A stretch of 64,000 bases of DNA from Thiohalocapsa sp. GTDB taxonomy: Bacteria > Pseudomonadota > Gammaproteobacteria > Chromatiales > Chromatiaceae. Positions within the stretch are counted from its first letter, which is position 1. Each line of letters starts with the position of its first letter. This document shows, piece by piece, positions 45,197 to 53,788 of this stretch. The position numbers were made by a program, and so were the translations under genes. The notes under the pieces are model-generated. The model ran no database searches. It worked only from the letters and a program-made list of their open reading frames with translations, and had not been told where the DNA came from. Where the stretch lies: NCBI GenBank assembly GCA_021736785.1, contig JAIPFF010000003.1, forward strand, positions 62,001 to 126,000, written 5' to 3'.

Positions 45197-47305
45197 ATGC
45201 TTCTCCACAGATGCCCTCTACTGCGCCCGACCGTCCTCTGCGGGCTGCTGCTCGCCGCGCTCTCGCTGACACTGCTCGGCATCGAGCCCGTGCTGGCGGC
45301 GCCCGGCGCCAAGGCCGCCGAAGAGCCGGTCAAGATCATTCCGAACCGCCGCTGCCTGAAATGCCATAACGACGACGAAGACAAAACCGCAGAGCGCGAC
45401 GACGGGACCGTCGTCAATATCTACATCGACGCGAAACGGTTTGCGCACAGCGTCCACGGCGAGCAGTCCTGCATGGGCTGCCACAACAGCATCAAGAAGG
45501 CCAAGCACGAAAAGCCCCTGCCCAAGAGCATCGGCTGCGTGGAATGCCATCTGAAGACATGGCAGGCACAGCAGGGCACCGACGAGCCCGAATACGAGCG
45601 CATCGACGTGGTCGTCGCTCAGATCGAGCGCTATATGCGCTCGGTCCACGCGCGCCCCAACCTGCTCGATCAATCCAAGACCAATGCCACCTGTTACGAC
45701 TGCCACGAGGCACACAACATCGGCACGGTGGGCAGCGCGACGCGGGCCGATCATCGCCAGCGCAACCCCGAGGTGTGCGGCAAGTGCCACGCGGAACAGA
45801 AAGAGGCTTATCTGGGCTCGATCCACGGCCGCCGGCATAGGGCCGACGGGGCCGTCGGTGCGGTCCCCGAGCCGACGGCCGCCGCGGGCGCCGATGGCGC
45901 GGCCGGCGGTGCCGGGGCGGAAACCGGAGGACACGGCATCATTTCGGCGGCACATGCGGCACAGGCGGCAAGCGACGGCGAGGACACAACGACCGCGGCC
46001 GTCTGCTCCGACTGCCATACACCCCACAACATCGACTCACCGGAAAAAGACCCGGTCAAGTTGATGATCACGGACAGTTGCGGCACCTGCCACGAAAAGC
46101 AGGTCCGAACATACCAGGCCTCTTATCATGGTCAGGTCATTCGCGCCGGCTATACGCACACCGCCAAGTGTTACGACTGCCACGGCGGCCACGGCGTCAT
46201 GGACGTCGACGACCCTGCCTCCAAAGTTCACCCCGACAATCGGCTCGCCACCTGCCGGCAGTGCCACGAAAACGCCCCCGAGAACTTCCTCGGCTTCCAC
46301 GCCCACGGCGATGCGACGGATTTCCGCAACTATCCGGAAATGTTCGTCACCAAGCGTTTTATGGAACTGCTGATCATCGGCGTGTTCCTGTTCTTCTGGA
46401 CGCATATGCTGCTGTGGATCTACCGCGAATGGCGCGAACGTCGCCAGGGCAAGGGCTACACGCCGCCGCCCGACGGCGAGCAGGTCTACTTCCGCCGCTT
46501 CGGCCTCGGCTGGCGCATCGCCCATGTCGTCCTGGCCGTTGCCGTGATGGTGTTGGTCCTCACCGGCACCGCGGTGCTGTTTTCGGGACAGGCATGGGCC
46601 CAGTACGTGTTGCACCTGATGGGCGGTCCCAAGGTGGCGGCAGTCGCGCACCGGGTGGCCGCGGTGACCTTCATCACCGTCTTCTTCGGCCACCTCGCCG
46701 TGGTCGCCTGGAACATCTGGCGCGCCGGCGGCCGCTTTCGGTGGCTAGGACCGAATTCGATGGTCCCGAACCGGCAAGACGTCAAAGACATCGGGCGCAT
46801 GTTCAAGTGGTTCTTCGGCCTGGCGCCTCGACCGAGCTTCGACCGCTGGACTTATTGGGAGAAATTCGACTACTGGGCGCCGTTTTGGGGCATGTTCGTG
46901 ATCGGCTTGAGCGGGCTGATGCTCTGGTTCCCGGCACAGACGGCGCAGGTACTGCCCGGCTGGATCTTCAACATCGCGACGATCGTGCACGCGGAAGAGG
47001 CCATTTTGGCCGCCGTATTCCTATTTACGGTGCACTACTTCAACGTGCACTTCCGTCCGGACAAGTTCCCGATGGATATCGTCATGGCCACCGGCGCGGT
47101 GCCCCTGTCGGAATTCAAGCACGAGCACCGCTTGGAGTACGAGCGGCTGCTCGCGAGCGGGGATTTGGAGAAATACCTGGTCAAGCCCCCGTCCGAGCGT
47201 GCCAAGCGCTCGGGACGCAAGATCACCGGCTGGCTCATCGTCATCGGGCTGATCTTGGCCGCGCTGGTGCTGAACGGCTACGTCGATATGTTGCGCGGGC
47301 ACTGA
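45197..47305 (+). CDS. Nine-heme cytochrome c fused to a cytochrome b-type membrane domain
   Basis: 702 residues. A signal peptide (~1-35) is followed by nine CxxCH heme sites, beginning at about residues 53, 92, 114, 166, 194, 270, 295, 325 and 353. A ~55-residue Ala/Gly-rich insert lies between hemes 5 and 6 (~211-266). From ~370 the chain becomes a membrane domain with about four to five helices and spaced histidines ('FFWTHMLLWIY', 'WRIAHVVLAVAVMVLVLTGTA', 'VAHRVAAVTFITVFFGHLAVVAWNI', 'TIVHAEEAILAAVFLFTVHYFNVH'), as in b561/FdnI/DUF4405-type quinol-linked cytochromes b. It probably carries electrons between the quinone pool and periplasmic acceptors or donors. The partner is unknown and the gene stands alone. 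Confidence 0.88.
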   Translation: MLLHRCPLLRPTVLCGLLLAALSLTLLGIEPVLAAPGAKAAEEPVKIIPNRRCLKCHNDDEDKTAERDDGTVVNIYIDAKRFAHSVHGEQSCMGCHNSIKKAKHEKPLPKSIGCVECHLKTWQAQQGTDEPEYERIDVVVAQIERYMRSVHARPNLLDQSKTNATCYDCHEAHNIGTVGSATRADHRQRNPEVCGKCHAEQKEAYLGSIHGRRHRADGAVGAVPEPTAAAGADGAAGGAGAETGGHGIISAAHAAQAASDGEDTTTAAVCSDCHTPHNIDSPEKDPVKLMITDSCGTCHEKQVRTYQASYHGQVIRAGYTHTAKCYDCHGGHGVMDVDDPASKVHPDNRLATCRQCHENAPENFLGFHAHGDATDFRNYPEMFVTKRFMELLIIGVFLFFWTHMLLWIYREWRERRQGKGYTPPPDGEQVYFRRFGLGWRIAHVVLAVAVMVLVLTGTAVLFSGQAWAQYVLHLMGGPKVAAVAHRVAAVTFITVFFGHLAVVAWNIWRAGGRFRWLGPNSMVPNRQDVKDIGRMFKWFFGLAPRPSFDRWTYWEKFDYWAPFWGMFVIGLSGLMLWFPAQTAQVLPGWIFNIATIVHAEEAILAAVFLFTVHYFNVHFRPDKFPMDIVMATGAVPLSEFKHEHRLEYERLLASGDLEKYLVKPPSERAKRSGRKITGWLIVIGLILAALVLNGYVDMLRGH

Positions 47306-47341
47306 TGGTGCGGCCCGGCGGCGGCGCGTGCCGCTCGGGCG

Positions 47342-48403
47342 TCAGCGGCTTGCGCCGGCGCGGACATCGCCGTCGGGTGTTCGCGCGAGCCTGAAACCCA
47401 GTGTGCGATGGCCGAACGCGGGGCCGGTCCGGCAGCGATATGCGGAGCGCAGATAGCCCGGATAGCCGTGCCAAGAGCCGCCGCGGACCACGCGGCGGGC
47501 GCAGTTGCCGGTTTCCCGGGCACTGCCGTCGGCAGGTGCACCCTCGTAGCCCTCGTTCCAACAGTCCTGCACGAACTCGTTTACGTTACCGTGCACGTCG
47601 TACAAACCCCAGGGGTTCGGCGGGTAGCTGCCGACCGGAACGGTTTTGTGCAAGTCGATATTCGTCGGCTCGGGGCATTTGCCGTACTCGAAGGTGCCGT
47701 CGAAATTGGCCTGCTCGGTATTGATGCACTCGCCGGTGGAGAACGGCGTCGTCGTGCCCGCCCGCGCGGCGTATTCCCATTCCGCTTCGGTCGGCAGCCG
47801 ATAACCCTTGTCGCCGGTTCGGTTGAGCCAGCGGATGTAGTCGCCCACGTCCTGCCAGGACACGTTGATGACCGGATGGCGCCCGCGGCCCCAGCCTTCG
47901 TCGTCCGGACGCTCGCGGCAGCCGCCGTCGGCGACGCAGGCGTCCCAGTCGGCGAATGTGACTTCGTAGCGGCCGATCTCGAAGTCTTCCAGGCAAACCT
48001 CGTGGCGCGGGCCCTCGTCGTAATCGCGCTCGGCCTCGTCGTCGGGACTGCCCATCAGAAAGCAGCCGCCGGGGATGGCCGCCATTGCGATTTCGGGGGC
48101 CAGTGCGAGCTTGATGGTATGCTCCGTGTCGGCGCCGATGAACACGCTGCGATCCACCGCGTCGAACCCGTCCTTGATCGCGCGCACCTGGTAGAGACCG
48201 ACCGGCAGTCGAATCAAGAACGTCTCGCCCGACGATTCAGGCGAGTAGCCTTTGCGCTCGCCGTCGATCGATAGTTCGGCGCCGCCCGGCAGCGTATAAA
48301 TCAGCAGGGCGCCCGTCCCCGCGCCGAAGGCGGAGGTCGCGAAGGGCAAAACGCCAAGGGTCGTCAACAGGAGGGGTAGGCAGCGGGCATGCAGGTTCGG
48401 CAC
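47342..48403 (-). CDS. PEGA-domain / formylglycine-generating-enzyme-like (SUMF1) protein
   Basis: 353 residues from the GTG at 48403, which opens on a signal peptide ('LPLLLTTLGVLPFATSAFGAG'). A PEGA domain at ~30-95 ('LLIYTLPGGAELSIDGERKGYSP', 'LPVGLYQVRAIKDGF') is followed by an FGE-sulfatase domain: 'IPGGCFLMGSPDDEAERDYDEGPRHEVCLEDFEIGRYEVTFADWDAC', 'VINVSWQDVGDYIRWLNR', 'YRLPTEAEWEYAARAG', 'WGLYDVHGNVNEFVQDCW', 'VVRGGSWHG'. Most such secreted SUMF1 proteins are not true sulfatase activators and lack the active-site Cys pair; many bind sugars or proteins. A periplasmic envelope role is likely. It converges with the nonaheme cytochrome gene. Confidence 0.85.
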   Translation of the reverse strand: MPNLHARCLPLLLTTLGVLPFATSAFGAGTGALLIYTLPGGAELSIDGERKGYSPESSGETFLIRLPVGLYQVRAIKDGFDAVDRSVFIGADTEHTIKLALAPEIAMAAIPGGCFLMGSPDDEAERDYDEGPRHEVCLEDFEIGRYEVTFADWDACVADGGCRERPDDEGWGRGRHPVINVSWQDVGDYIRWLNRTGDKGYRLPTEAEWEYAARAGTTTPFSTGECINTEQANFDGTFEYGKCPEPTNIDLHKTVPVGSYPPNPWGLYDVHGNVNEFVQDCWNEGYEGAPADGSARETGNCARRVVRGGSWHGYPGYLRSAYRCRTGPAFGHRTLGFRLARTPDGDVRAGASR

Positions 48404-48589
48404 GGTAATCGGCCTCGTGTGGGGGTCGCGGCGACTGCGGGGCACTGGGACGATTACCCCGCTGCGGTTGTTGCTTCGCTGCGATTCTAGACCAAAAGCT
48501 CCCCGACAACGGCGTGGCCGCAAACCGACGCCGGATGCTTGCAGCATCGCCGGCGTATGGCCTGCACGCTCGACAGGCCCGTGCGCCCG

Positions 48590-49564
48590 TCAGCCGCGCT
48601 CGGCGAGCAACATGGCACGGCAAGGCGCCGGATGGCCTTCCACGGTGCGGGTCGGATCGTCGGGATCCAGGAAGTCCGCAAGGGACTGAAACCGCATCCA
48701 GGGTGTCGCGCGCTGCTCGTCGACGGCGGTGCGGGTGACGTCGATCACCCGAGCGCGCGCAAATCCGGCCTCCGCCAGCCATTGCCGCAGTACCGTGACC
48801 GTCGGAATCGCGTACAGATTGCGCATCTTCGCGTAGCGGCCGGCGGGGCGCAGGATGCGCGATCCCGGCTCGTCCAGCACCAGCGTCTCCAGCAGCAGCT
48901 GGCCGTCGGGATGCAGCAGCTCGCGCAGCAGGCGCAGGTGAGCCGATGGCTCGCGGCGGTGATAGAGCACGCCCATCGACAGAACCAGATCGAAGCCGCT
49001 CAGTTGGGGCGGGAGGTCCACGTCGGCCAGCGGCAGCACCGCCAAACGCGGATCGCGCAGGAAGTGATCGATGGCCAAGAATTGCAGCACGAAGCGCAGC
49101 GTCGGATCGATGCCGAGCACCAGCCGTGCGCCGGCGCCGAGGGCACGGTAGCCGTAGTAGCCGTTACCGCAGCCGACGTCCAGCACCAGCCGGTCTTGCA
49201 ACATGACACCACCGCGAACGAGGCGCTGCCATTTCCGGTCCGAGCGCCATTCCGCGTCGATCTCGACGCCGTGCACGCAGAACGGCCCCTTGCGCCAGGG
49301 ATGCAGGCGATCGAGGTGTGCGCGCAACAGCGCTTGCCGATTCTCCGGCAGCGGGTCGCCGACCGTGACACAGTCGCAATCGAGTCGGATCCGCGACGGC
49401 GCAATCGGCGGCAGCGCATCGAGCGCCGCTAGCCAGTCGGACAGGTCTCCGTGCGCATCCTGACGAAGCCGCGCGGCACTCGGCACCCGCAGCGCGGGCA
49501 CCCAAGGCGCCAGCGAGGTAGAGGAGAGGGTCTCGAAGAACGGCTCGAATCGATCGATCAGCAT
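48590..49564 (-). CDS. cmoB: tRNA U34 carboxymethyltransferase CmoB
   Basis: 324 residues from the ATG at 49564, overlapping the cmoA stop by seven bases. CmoB motifs: 'WRKGPFCVHGVEIDAEWRSDRKWQRL', SAM-like site 'LVLDVGCGNGYYGYRALGAGARLVLGIDPT', 'FDLVLSMGVLYHRREPSAHLRLLRELLHPDGQLLLETLVLD' and 'RYAKMRNLYAIPTVTVLRQWLAEAGF'. It transfers the carboxymethyl group of carboxy-SAM to 5-hydroxyuridine-34 in tRNA, giving cmo5U. Coupling to cmoA supports the call. Confidence 0.96.
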   Translation of the reverse strand: MLIDRFEPFFETLSSTSLAPWVPALRVPSAARLRQDAHGDLSDWLAALDALPPIAPSRIRLDCDCVTVGDPLPENRQALLRAHLDRLHPWRKGPFCVHGVEIDAEWRSDRKWQRLVRGGVMLQDRLVLDVGCGNGYYGYRALGAGARLVLGIDPTLRFVLQFLAIDHFLRDPRLAVLPLADVDLPPQLSGFDLVLSMGVLYHRREPSAHLRLLRELLHPDGQLLLETLVLDEPGSRILRPAGRYAKMRNLYAIPTVTVLRQWLAEAGFARARVIDVTRTAVDEQRATPWMRFQSLADFLDPDDPTRTVEGHPAPCRAMLLAERG

Positions 49565-50289
49565 GCAAGCCAGCCGATAAAATTCAGGCACTGGAACCAG
49601 CGCTCGATACGCACGAACCCGGCCTCGCGCAGGCGCGCCTCGTGCACCTCGATGCTATCCGGGATCAGGACCCGTTCCAATGCGGCGCGCTTGCGGCCGA
49701 TCTCGAGCTCGCTGTAACCGTTGGCACGCTTGAAGTCGGCGAACAGCTCGCTCATCAATGCGTCGTGCCCGGGGTCCGGCCAGACGACTTTCTCCACCAG
49801 CAGCAGCGCCCCGCCGGGCAGCAGGCCCGCGCGGATGCGGCGCAGCTCGGCAAGACGGCGCGCCGGCGGAAGGAATTGCAGTGTCAAATTGAGCAGCACC
49901 AGGCGAGCGTTTTCGATCTCCACGTCGGCGATATCGGCGCAGCGGGCCTCGATCCGCCCCGCGACGATGGCATCGGGCAGGCGTGCGCGGAGCCCTTCGA
50001 CCATCGCCGGCGCGTTGTCGACAGCGATGATGCGCAAATGCGGATCGCCGATGCGGGCCAGCATGCTGGCGCTGCAGGCGCCGAGCGAGCAGCCCAGGTC
50101 ATAGACCAGCGCATGCGGGCCGGCGAGCCGCGCGGCGACGATACCGATCAGGCGCACGAGCTCGCGGTAGCAGGGCACGGAGCGCTCGAGCATGTCCGGG
50201 AACACACGGGCGACACGCTCGTCGAAAACGAAGTCGGACTCGGGCGCGTCGTCGCCCGCGAAAAGTCGATCGCGCCGATCGCCGCTCAC
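49558..50289 (-). CDS. cmoA: Carboxy-S-adenosyl-L-methionine synthase CmoA
   Basis: 243 residues. Family opening 'DRLFAGDDAPESDFVFDERVARVFPDMLERSVPCYRELVRLIG', then 'LVYDLGCSLGACSASML', 'IIAVDNAPAMVEGLRARL', 'ENARLVLLNLTLQFLPPARR', 'GALLLVEKV' and 'HDALMSELFADFKRANGYSELEI'. It makes carboxy-SAM from SAM and prephenate, the donor used by CmoB. The two genes overlap by seven bases on the minus strand and are divergent from ppk1. Confidence 0.96.
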   Translation of the reverse strand: MSGDRRDRLFAGDDAPESDFVFDERVARVFPDMLERSVPCYRELVRLIGIVAARLAGPHALVYDLGCSLGACSASMLARIGDPHLRIIAVDNAPAMVEGLRARLPDAIVAGRIEARCADIADVEIENARLVLLNLTLQFLPPARRLAELRRIRAGLLPGGALLLVEKVVWPDPGHDALMSELFADFKRANGYSELEIGRKRAALERVLIPDSIEVHEARLREAGFVRIERWFQCLNFIGWLAC

Positions 50290-50428
50290 GGCGCGGTTCC
50301 CCTCCGGGGCTCACGGGGCGCTTCGGGCACCGCGCAACGTCGTTGAAAAAACATCTAACACCGCCCCACAGCCATTGTAGGATTAAAGGTTGAGCCACCG
50401 AAGCCGCGGATACAGCGGGAGTCAGCAG

Positions 50429-52651
50429 ATGAACGATATCAACGCCAGAGTCATCCTCGACGACGAGACCGAGATCGAGACGGTCGACAAAGAACGGCAG
50501 GAGCCGCGGGAAGATGTCGATCTCGACGCTGCCGAACTTTATCTCAACCGGGAGCTGACTTGGCTGGCTTTCAACCGTCGCGTGCTGAACGAGGCCGACG
50601 ACGCGCGCACGCCGCTGCTCGAGCGCGTTAAGTTTCTAGCAATCGTCAGCAGCAATCTCGACGAATTCTTCATGAAGCGCATCGGTGGGCTCAAGCAGCA
50701 GATCGCCGCCGGCGTGCATATGGCTACGGTCGACGGCCGAACGCCCGGCCAACAGCTCGCGCAATGCCGCGAGGCGATTGCCGAGATCCAGGCCGACCAA
50801 CAGCGCATCTACCGCGAGCTGATGCTCGAGCTCGAGACCCACGACATCCGCCTGGTCAGCATCGATGCGCTGCCACGGGACGTCCGCGAGCGCCTGCGCG
50901 AGCACTTCCGCACCGATATTTTCCCGATGATCACGCCGCTGGCGATGGATCCGGCGCATCCCTTCCCCTTCATCTCCAACCTGGCGCTGAACCTGCTGGT
51001 GAAGCTGCGCTACCCGGGCGGCGGCGAAACCTGCATGGCCCGCGTCAAAGTCCCGGTCAGCAAAGATGTCTCCAAGCGCCTGATCCAGGTGGACGGCATC
51101 AACACCTTCGTCACGCTCGACGACCTGATCGTGAACAACCTCGACATGCTGTTCCCCGGCATGGAGATCGCCAGCTGCGAGCTGTTCCGGGTGACGCGCA
51201 ACGCCATCGTCGAGCCCGAGACGGAGGCCGCCAACGACCTGCTGGAGATGATCGAAACCGAACTGCGGGAGCGCCATTTCGCACCCATCGTCCGGTTACA
51301 GGTGCAGGCCGGCATGGACCCGGTGCACCGTGGCATGCTCGCGGCCGAGCTCGGCCTGAACGAGGCCGAAGACGTCTACGAGGTCAGCGGCCTGATAGGC
51401 AAGCGCGACCTGTTCGAGCTCGCGTCGCTGGACTTTCCGCAGTTACACGACAAACCGCACCGCCCGGGCGACCATCCGCTGCTCGGCAATGATCGGCGCA
51501 ACATTTTTCATATCATCCGCGAAAACGGTCCGCTGCTGCTGCAGCATCCTTACGAGTCTTTTTCGACGACGGTGGAGCGATTCCTGACCACGGCCGCGAA
51601 AGACCCGAAGGTGCTGGCCATCAAGATGACGCTGTACCGCACCTCCGGCGGCGCCATCCTCGACGCGCTGATCAAGGCGGCGCGCAACGGCAAGCAGGTG
51701 GCGGTGCTGGTGGAGCTCAAAGCCCGCTTCGACGAGGCGGCGAACATCGGCTGGGCGCGGCGGCTCGAGGCCGAGGGTATTCATGTCACGTACGGTGTCA
51801 TGGGCCTGAAGACCCACAGCAAGCTGATCTTCGTCGTGCGCCGGGACTATTCCCAGTTGCGCCGTTATTACCATATCGGCACCGGCAACTACCACGGCGG
51901 CACGGCCAAGCTCTATACCGACCTCGGCATGCTCGGCTGCGACGAGGACATCGGCCAAGACCTGACCGAGCTGTTCAACTACTTGACCGGCTATTCGCCG
52001 CCGCCGAGCTACCGCAAGATCCTCGCCGCCCCGTACAACTTGAAGCGGGCCATCCTGGACAAGATCCAGCGCGAGATCGACCTCCACGGGCGCGACGGCA
52101 ACGGATTGATCCGCATGAAGATGAACGCGCTGGAGGATCCGGACATCGTTCGCGGGCTGTACAAGGCGAGCCGCGCCGGCGTGCGCGTTGACCTCATCGT
52201 GCGCGACACCTGCCGTTACCGGCCAGGCATCCCCGGCCTGTCCGAGACCGGGCGCGTGGTCAGCATCGTCGGGCGCTTCCTGGAGCACGCCCGCATCCTC
52301 TACTTCAGGAACGGAGGCGACGAGGAATACTACATCGGTTCCGCCGATATGATGCGCCGCAACCTCGAGAGCCGCGTCGAAGTGCATGCACCGGTCGAGA
52401 ACCCGGAGCTGCGCGAGGAACTGCGCCTGATCATGGACGTCCAGTTCGCCGATACGCGATCGGCCTGGGATATGCAGCCGGACGGTTCCTACGTCCAGCG
52501 CATGCCCGAAGACGAAACCGCCAAGGGCGCCCAAGAAACCCTGATCGGCGTCGCCGACAAGCGACTGGCCGCGGCGGCCAAGCATCGCGAGAAGAATCTA
52601 CGCTCGCGGCTTCTCAGTCACTTCGAGCACCGGCTGGCCAGTAAGACCTGA
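50429..52651 (+). CDS. ppk1: Polyphosphate kinase 1
   Basis: 740 residues from the ATG at 50429, with 'gggag' about eight bases upstream; a TTG at 50390 is also in frame. PPK1 domains in order: N-terminal 'ELYLNRELTWLAFNRRVLNEA', head domain with 'FPFISNLALNLLVKLRY', then catalytic domains with 'DPKVLAIKMTLYRTSGGAILDALIKAARNGKQVAVLVELKARFDEA', the autophosphorylated His in 'GLKTHSKLIFVVRRD' (~462), and 'HIGTGNYHGGTAKLYTDLG'. It forms polyphosphate reversibly from ATP. No ppx lies nearby. It is divergent from cmoA; no Pho box was found upstream. Confidence 0.96.
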   Translation: MNDINARVILDDETEIETVDKERQEPREDVDLDAAELYLNRELTWLAFNRRVLNEADDARTPLLERVKFLAIVSSNLDEFFMKRIGGLKQQIAAGVHMATVDGRTPGQQLAQCREAIAEIQADQQRIYRELMLELETHDIRLVSIDALPRDVRERLREHFRTDIFPMITPLAMDPAHPFPFISNLALNLLVKLRYPGGGETCMARVKVPVSKDVSKRLIQVDGINTFVTLDDLIVNNLDMLFPGMEIASCELFRVTRNAIVEPETEAANDLLEMIETELRERHFAPIVRLQVQAGMDPVHRGMLAAELGLNEAEDVYEVSGLIGKRDLFELASLDFPQLHDKPHRPGDHPLLGNDRRNIFHIIRENGPLLLQHPYESFSTTVERFLTTAAKDPKVLAIKMTLYRTSGGAILDALIKAARNGKQVAVLVELKARFDEAANIGWARRLEAEGIHVTYGVMGLKTHSKLIFVVRRDYSQLRRYYHIGTGNYHGGTAKLYTDLGMLGCDEDIGQDLTELFNYLTGYSPPPSYRKILAAPYNLKRAILDKIQREIDLHGRDGNGLIRMKMNALEDPDIVRGLYKASRAGVRVDLIVRDTCRYRPGIPGLSETGRVVSIVGRFLEHARILYFRNGGDEEYYIGSADMMRRNLESRVEVHAPVENPELREELRLIMDVQFADTRSAWDMQPDGSYVQRMPEDETAKGAQETLIGVADKRLAAAAKHREKNLRSRLLSHFEHRLASKT

Positions 52652-52683
52652 CAAGCCGCGGCGCTGAGATCCACGCGCCCGCG

Positions 52684-52709
52684 TCCCGGGCCCGGCATCG
52701 GGCCCGGGA
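52684..52709. terminator. 11-bp hairpin downstream of ppk1
   Basis: The arms tcccgggcccg (52684-52694) and cgggcccggga (52699-52709) are exact reverse complements around a 4-nt gcat loop, 32 bases past the ppk1 stop. No T-run follows, but strength and position fit a transcript end. Confidence 0.5.
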
Positions 52710-52897
52710 GGGCCCGAGATTGCGTGCGCTGTAGCGCATCCCTCGACGCTGCCTGCCGCCGGCGACCCTCCCGTCGTCGATATTGTGCACTGCAGCAAAA
52801 TGCTGAAAGTTGTTGTCGAATATCTTATAGAGGACAAACAGCGCGTTGGCATGGCGTACACACCCGCCGCCACGTCGATTGGCAGTCGAGGTCCGAC

Positions 52898-53710
52898 ATG
52901 CAACTGAAAACACCGATTCATTCGCCGCGGGAGCAGGTGGTGACGCTGCGCGACGGAACGCTATCGCGGCTGCGTGCGCCGGATGCAGCCGATCGTGGGC
53001 AAGTGCTCGCTTGCTTCGAGCGGTTATCGCAGCGCTCGCGGCGACTGCGCTTTTTCGCGGCAAAGCAGACCTTGACCGACCGCGAGCTCGATTTCCTGAC
53101 GCTGACGGACGGACGCGACCATATCGCCGTCGCGGCACTGGCGCTGGACGCGGACGGCGGCGAGCAGCGGATGCTCGGCATGGCTCGGTGTCTGCGCCTC
53201 GCCCCCGGCGGCGACAGTGCGGAGCTCGCCATCGCCATCGCCGACGACGCGCAAGGACTGGGTCTGGGAAGCGCCTTGATCGAGCAATTGACGGAGACCG
53301 CCGCGGCCCAGGGCATTCGCCGCCTGGAGTTGGAGGTGCTCGCCGACAATCATGGCATGCGCGGCATCGCCGAGCGCCTCGGTGCCGCTGCCGACTGGCT
53401 CGGAGATGGCTCGATCCGTTATACGCTGACGTTGGAGCCAAGCCCGCGCACGGCACCGGCGGCGCCGGCGGCGGGCGCCGGGCAGGCCGACGCCGCACCC
53501 GCCGCCGCTGCACCCGCGACCGCGGTGCTGGATTTGGAAACCGTCATGAGCTGGATGCAGCGCGACTGGATCGACGGCACCGATCGCGCGCTCGATTTCA
53601 GCCGCTGGCTGGCAGACTCCGTCTGGCAAATGGCTTGGGCCAGTTGGTCGACGGCCGCCGGGCCGCGCGACCGCACGGAATCGCGCGCGGAGAGCAACGA
53701 CATCGCCTGA
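52898..53710 (+). CDS. GNAT-family N-acetyltransferase with C-terminal extension
   Basis: 270 residues from the ATG at 52898. The GNAT core spans ~15-180, opening 'VVTLRDGTLSRLRAPDAADRGQVLACFERLSQRSRRLRFF', with 'ELAIAIADDAQGLGLGSALIEQLTETAAAQGI' containing the acetyl-CoA Q-x-x-G-x-G loop and 'LELEVLADNHGMRGIAERLG'. This opening is like the acetyltransferase module that regulates metabolic enzymes in Pat/YfiQ-type proteins. After an Ala/Pro linker (~182-210) comes a ~50-residue helical region with several Trp ('VMSWMQRDWIDGTDRALDFSRWLADSVWQMAWASW') of unknown purpose. The acceptor is unknown. Confidence 0.82.
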   Translation: MQLKTPIHSPREQVVTLRDGTLSRLRAPDAADRGQVLACFERLSQRSRRLRFFAAKQTLTDRELDFLTLTDGRDHIAVAALALDADGGEQRMLGMARCLRLAPGGDSAELAIAIADDAQGLGLGSALIEQLTETAAAQGIRRLELEVLADNHGMRGIAERLGAAADWLGDGSIRYTLTLEPSPRTAPAAPAAGAGQADAAPAAAAPATAVLDLETVMSWMQRDWIDGTDRALDFSRWLADSVWQMAWASWSTAAGPRDRTESRAESNDIA

Positions 53711-53788
53711 TCGGTCGGATCGGCAGCTTCGCCGGCTAGACGGCGTCGCGCAACACACCTCGGCTCGGACAGCGACGGCGCGCGATGG

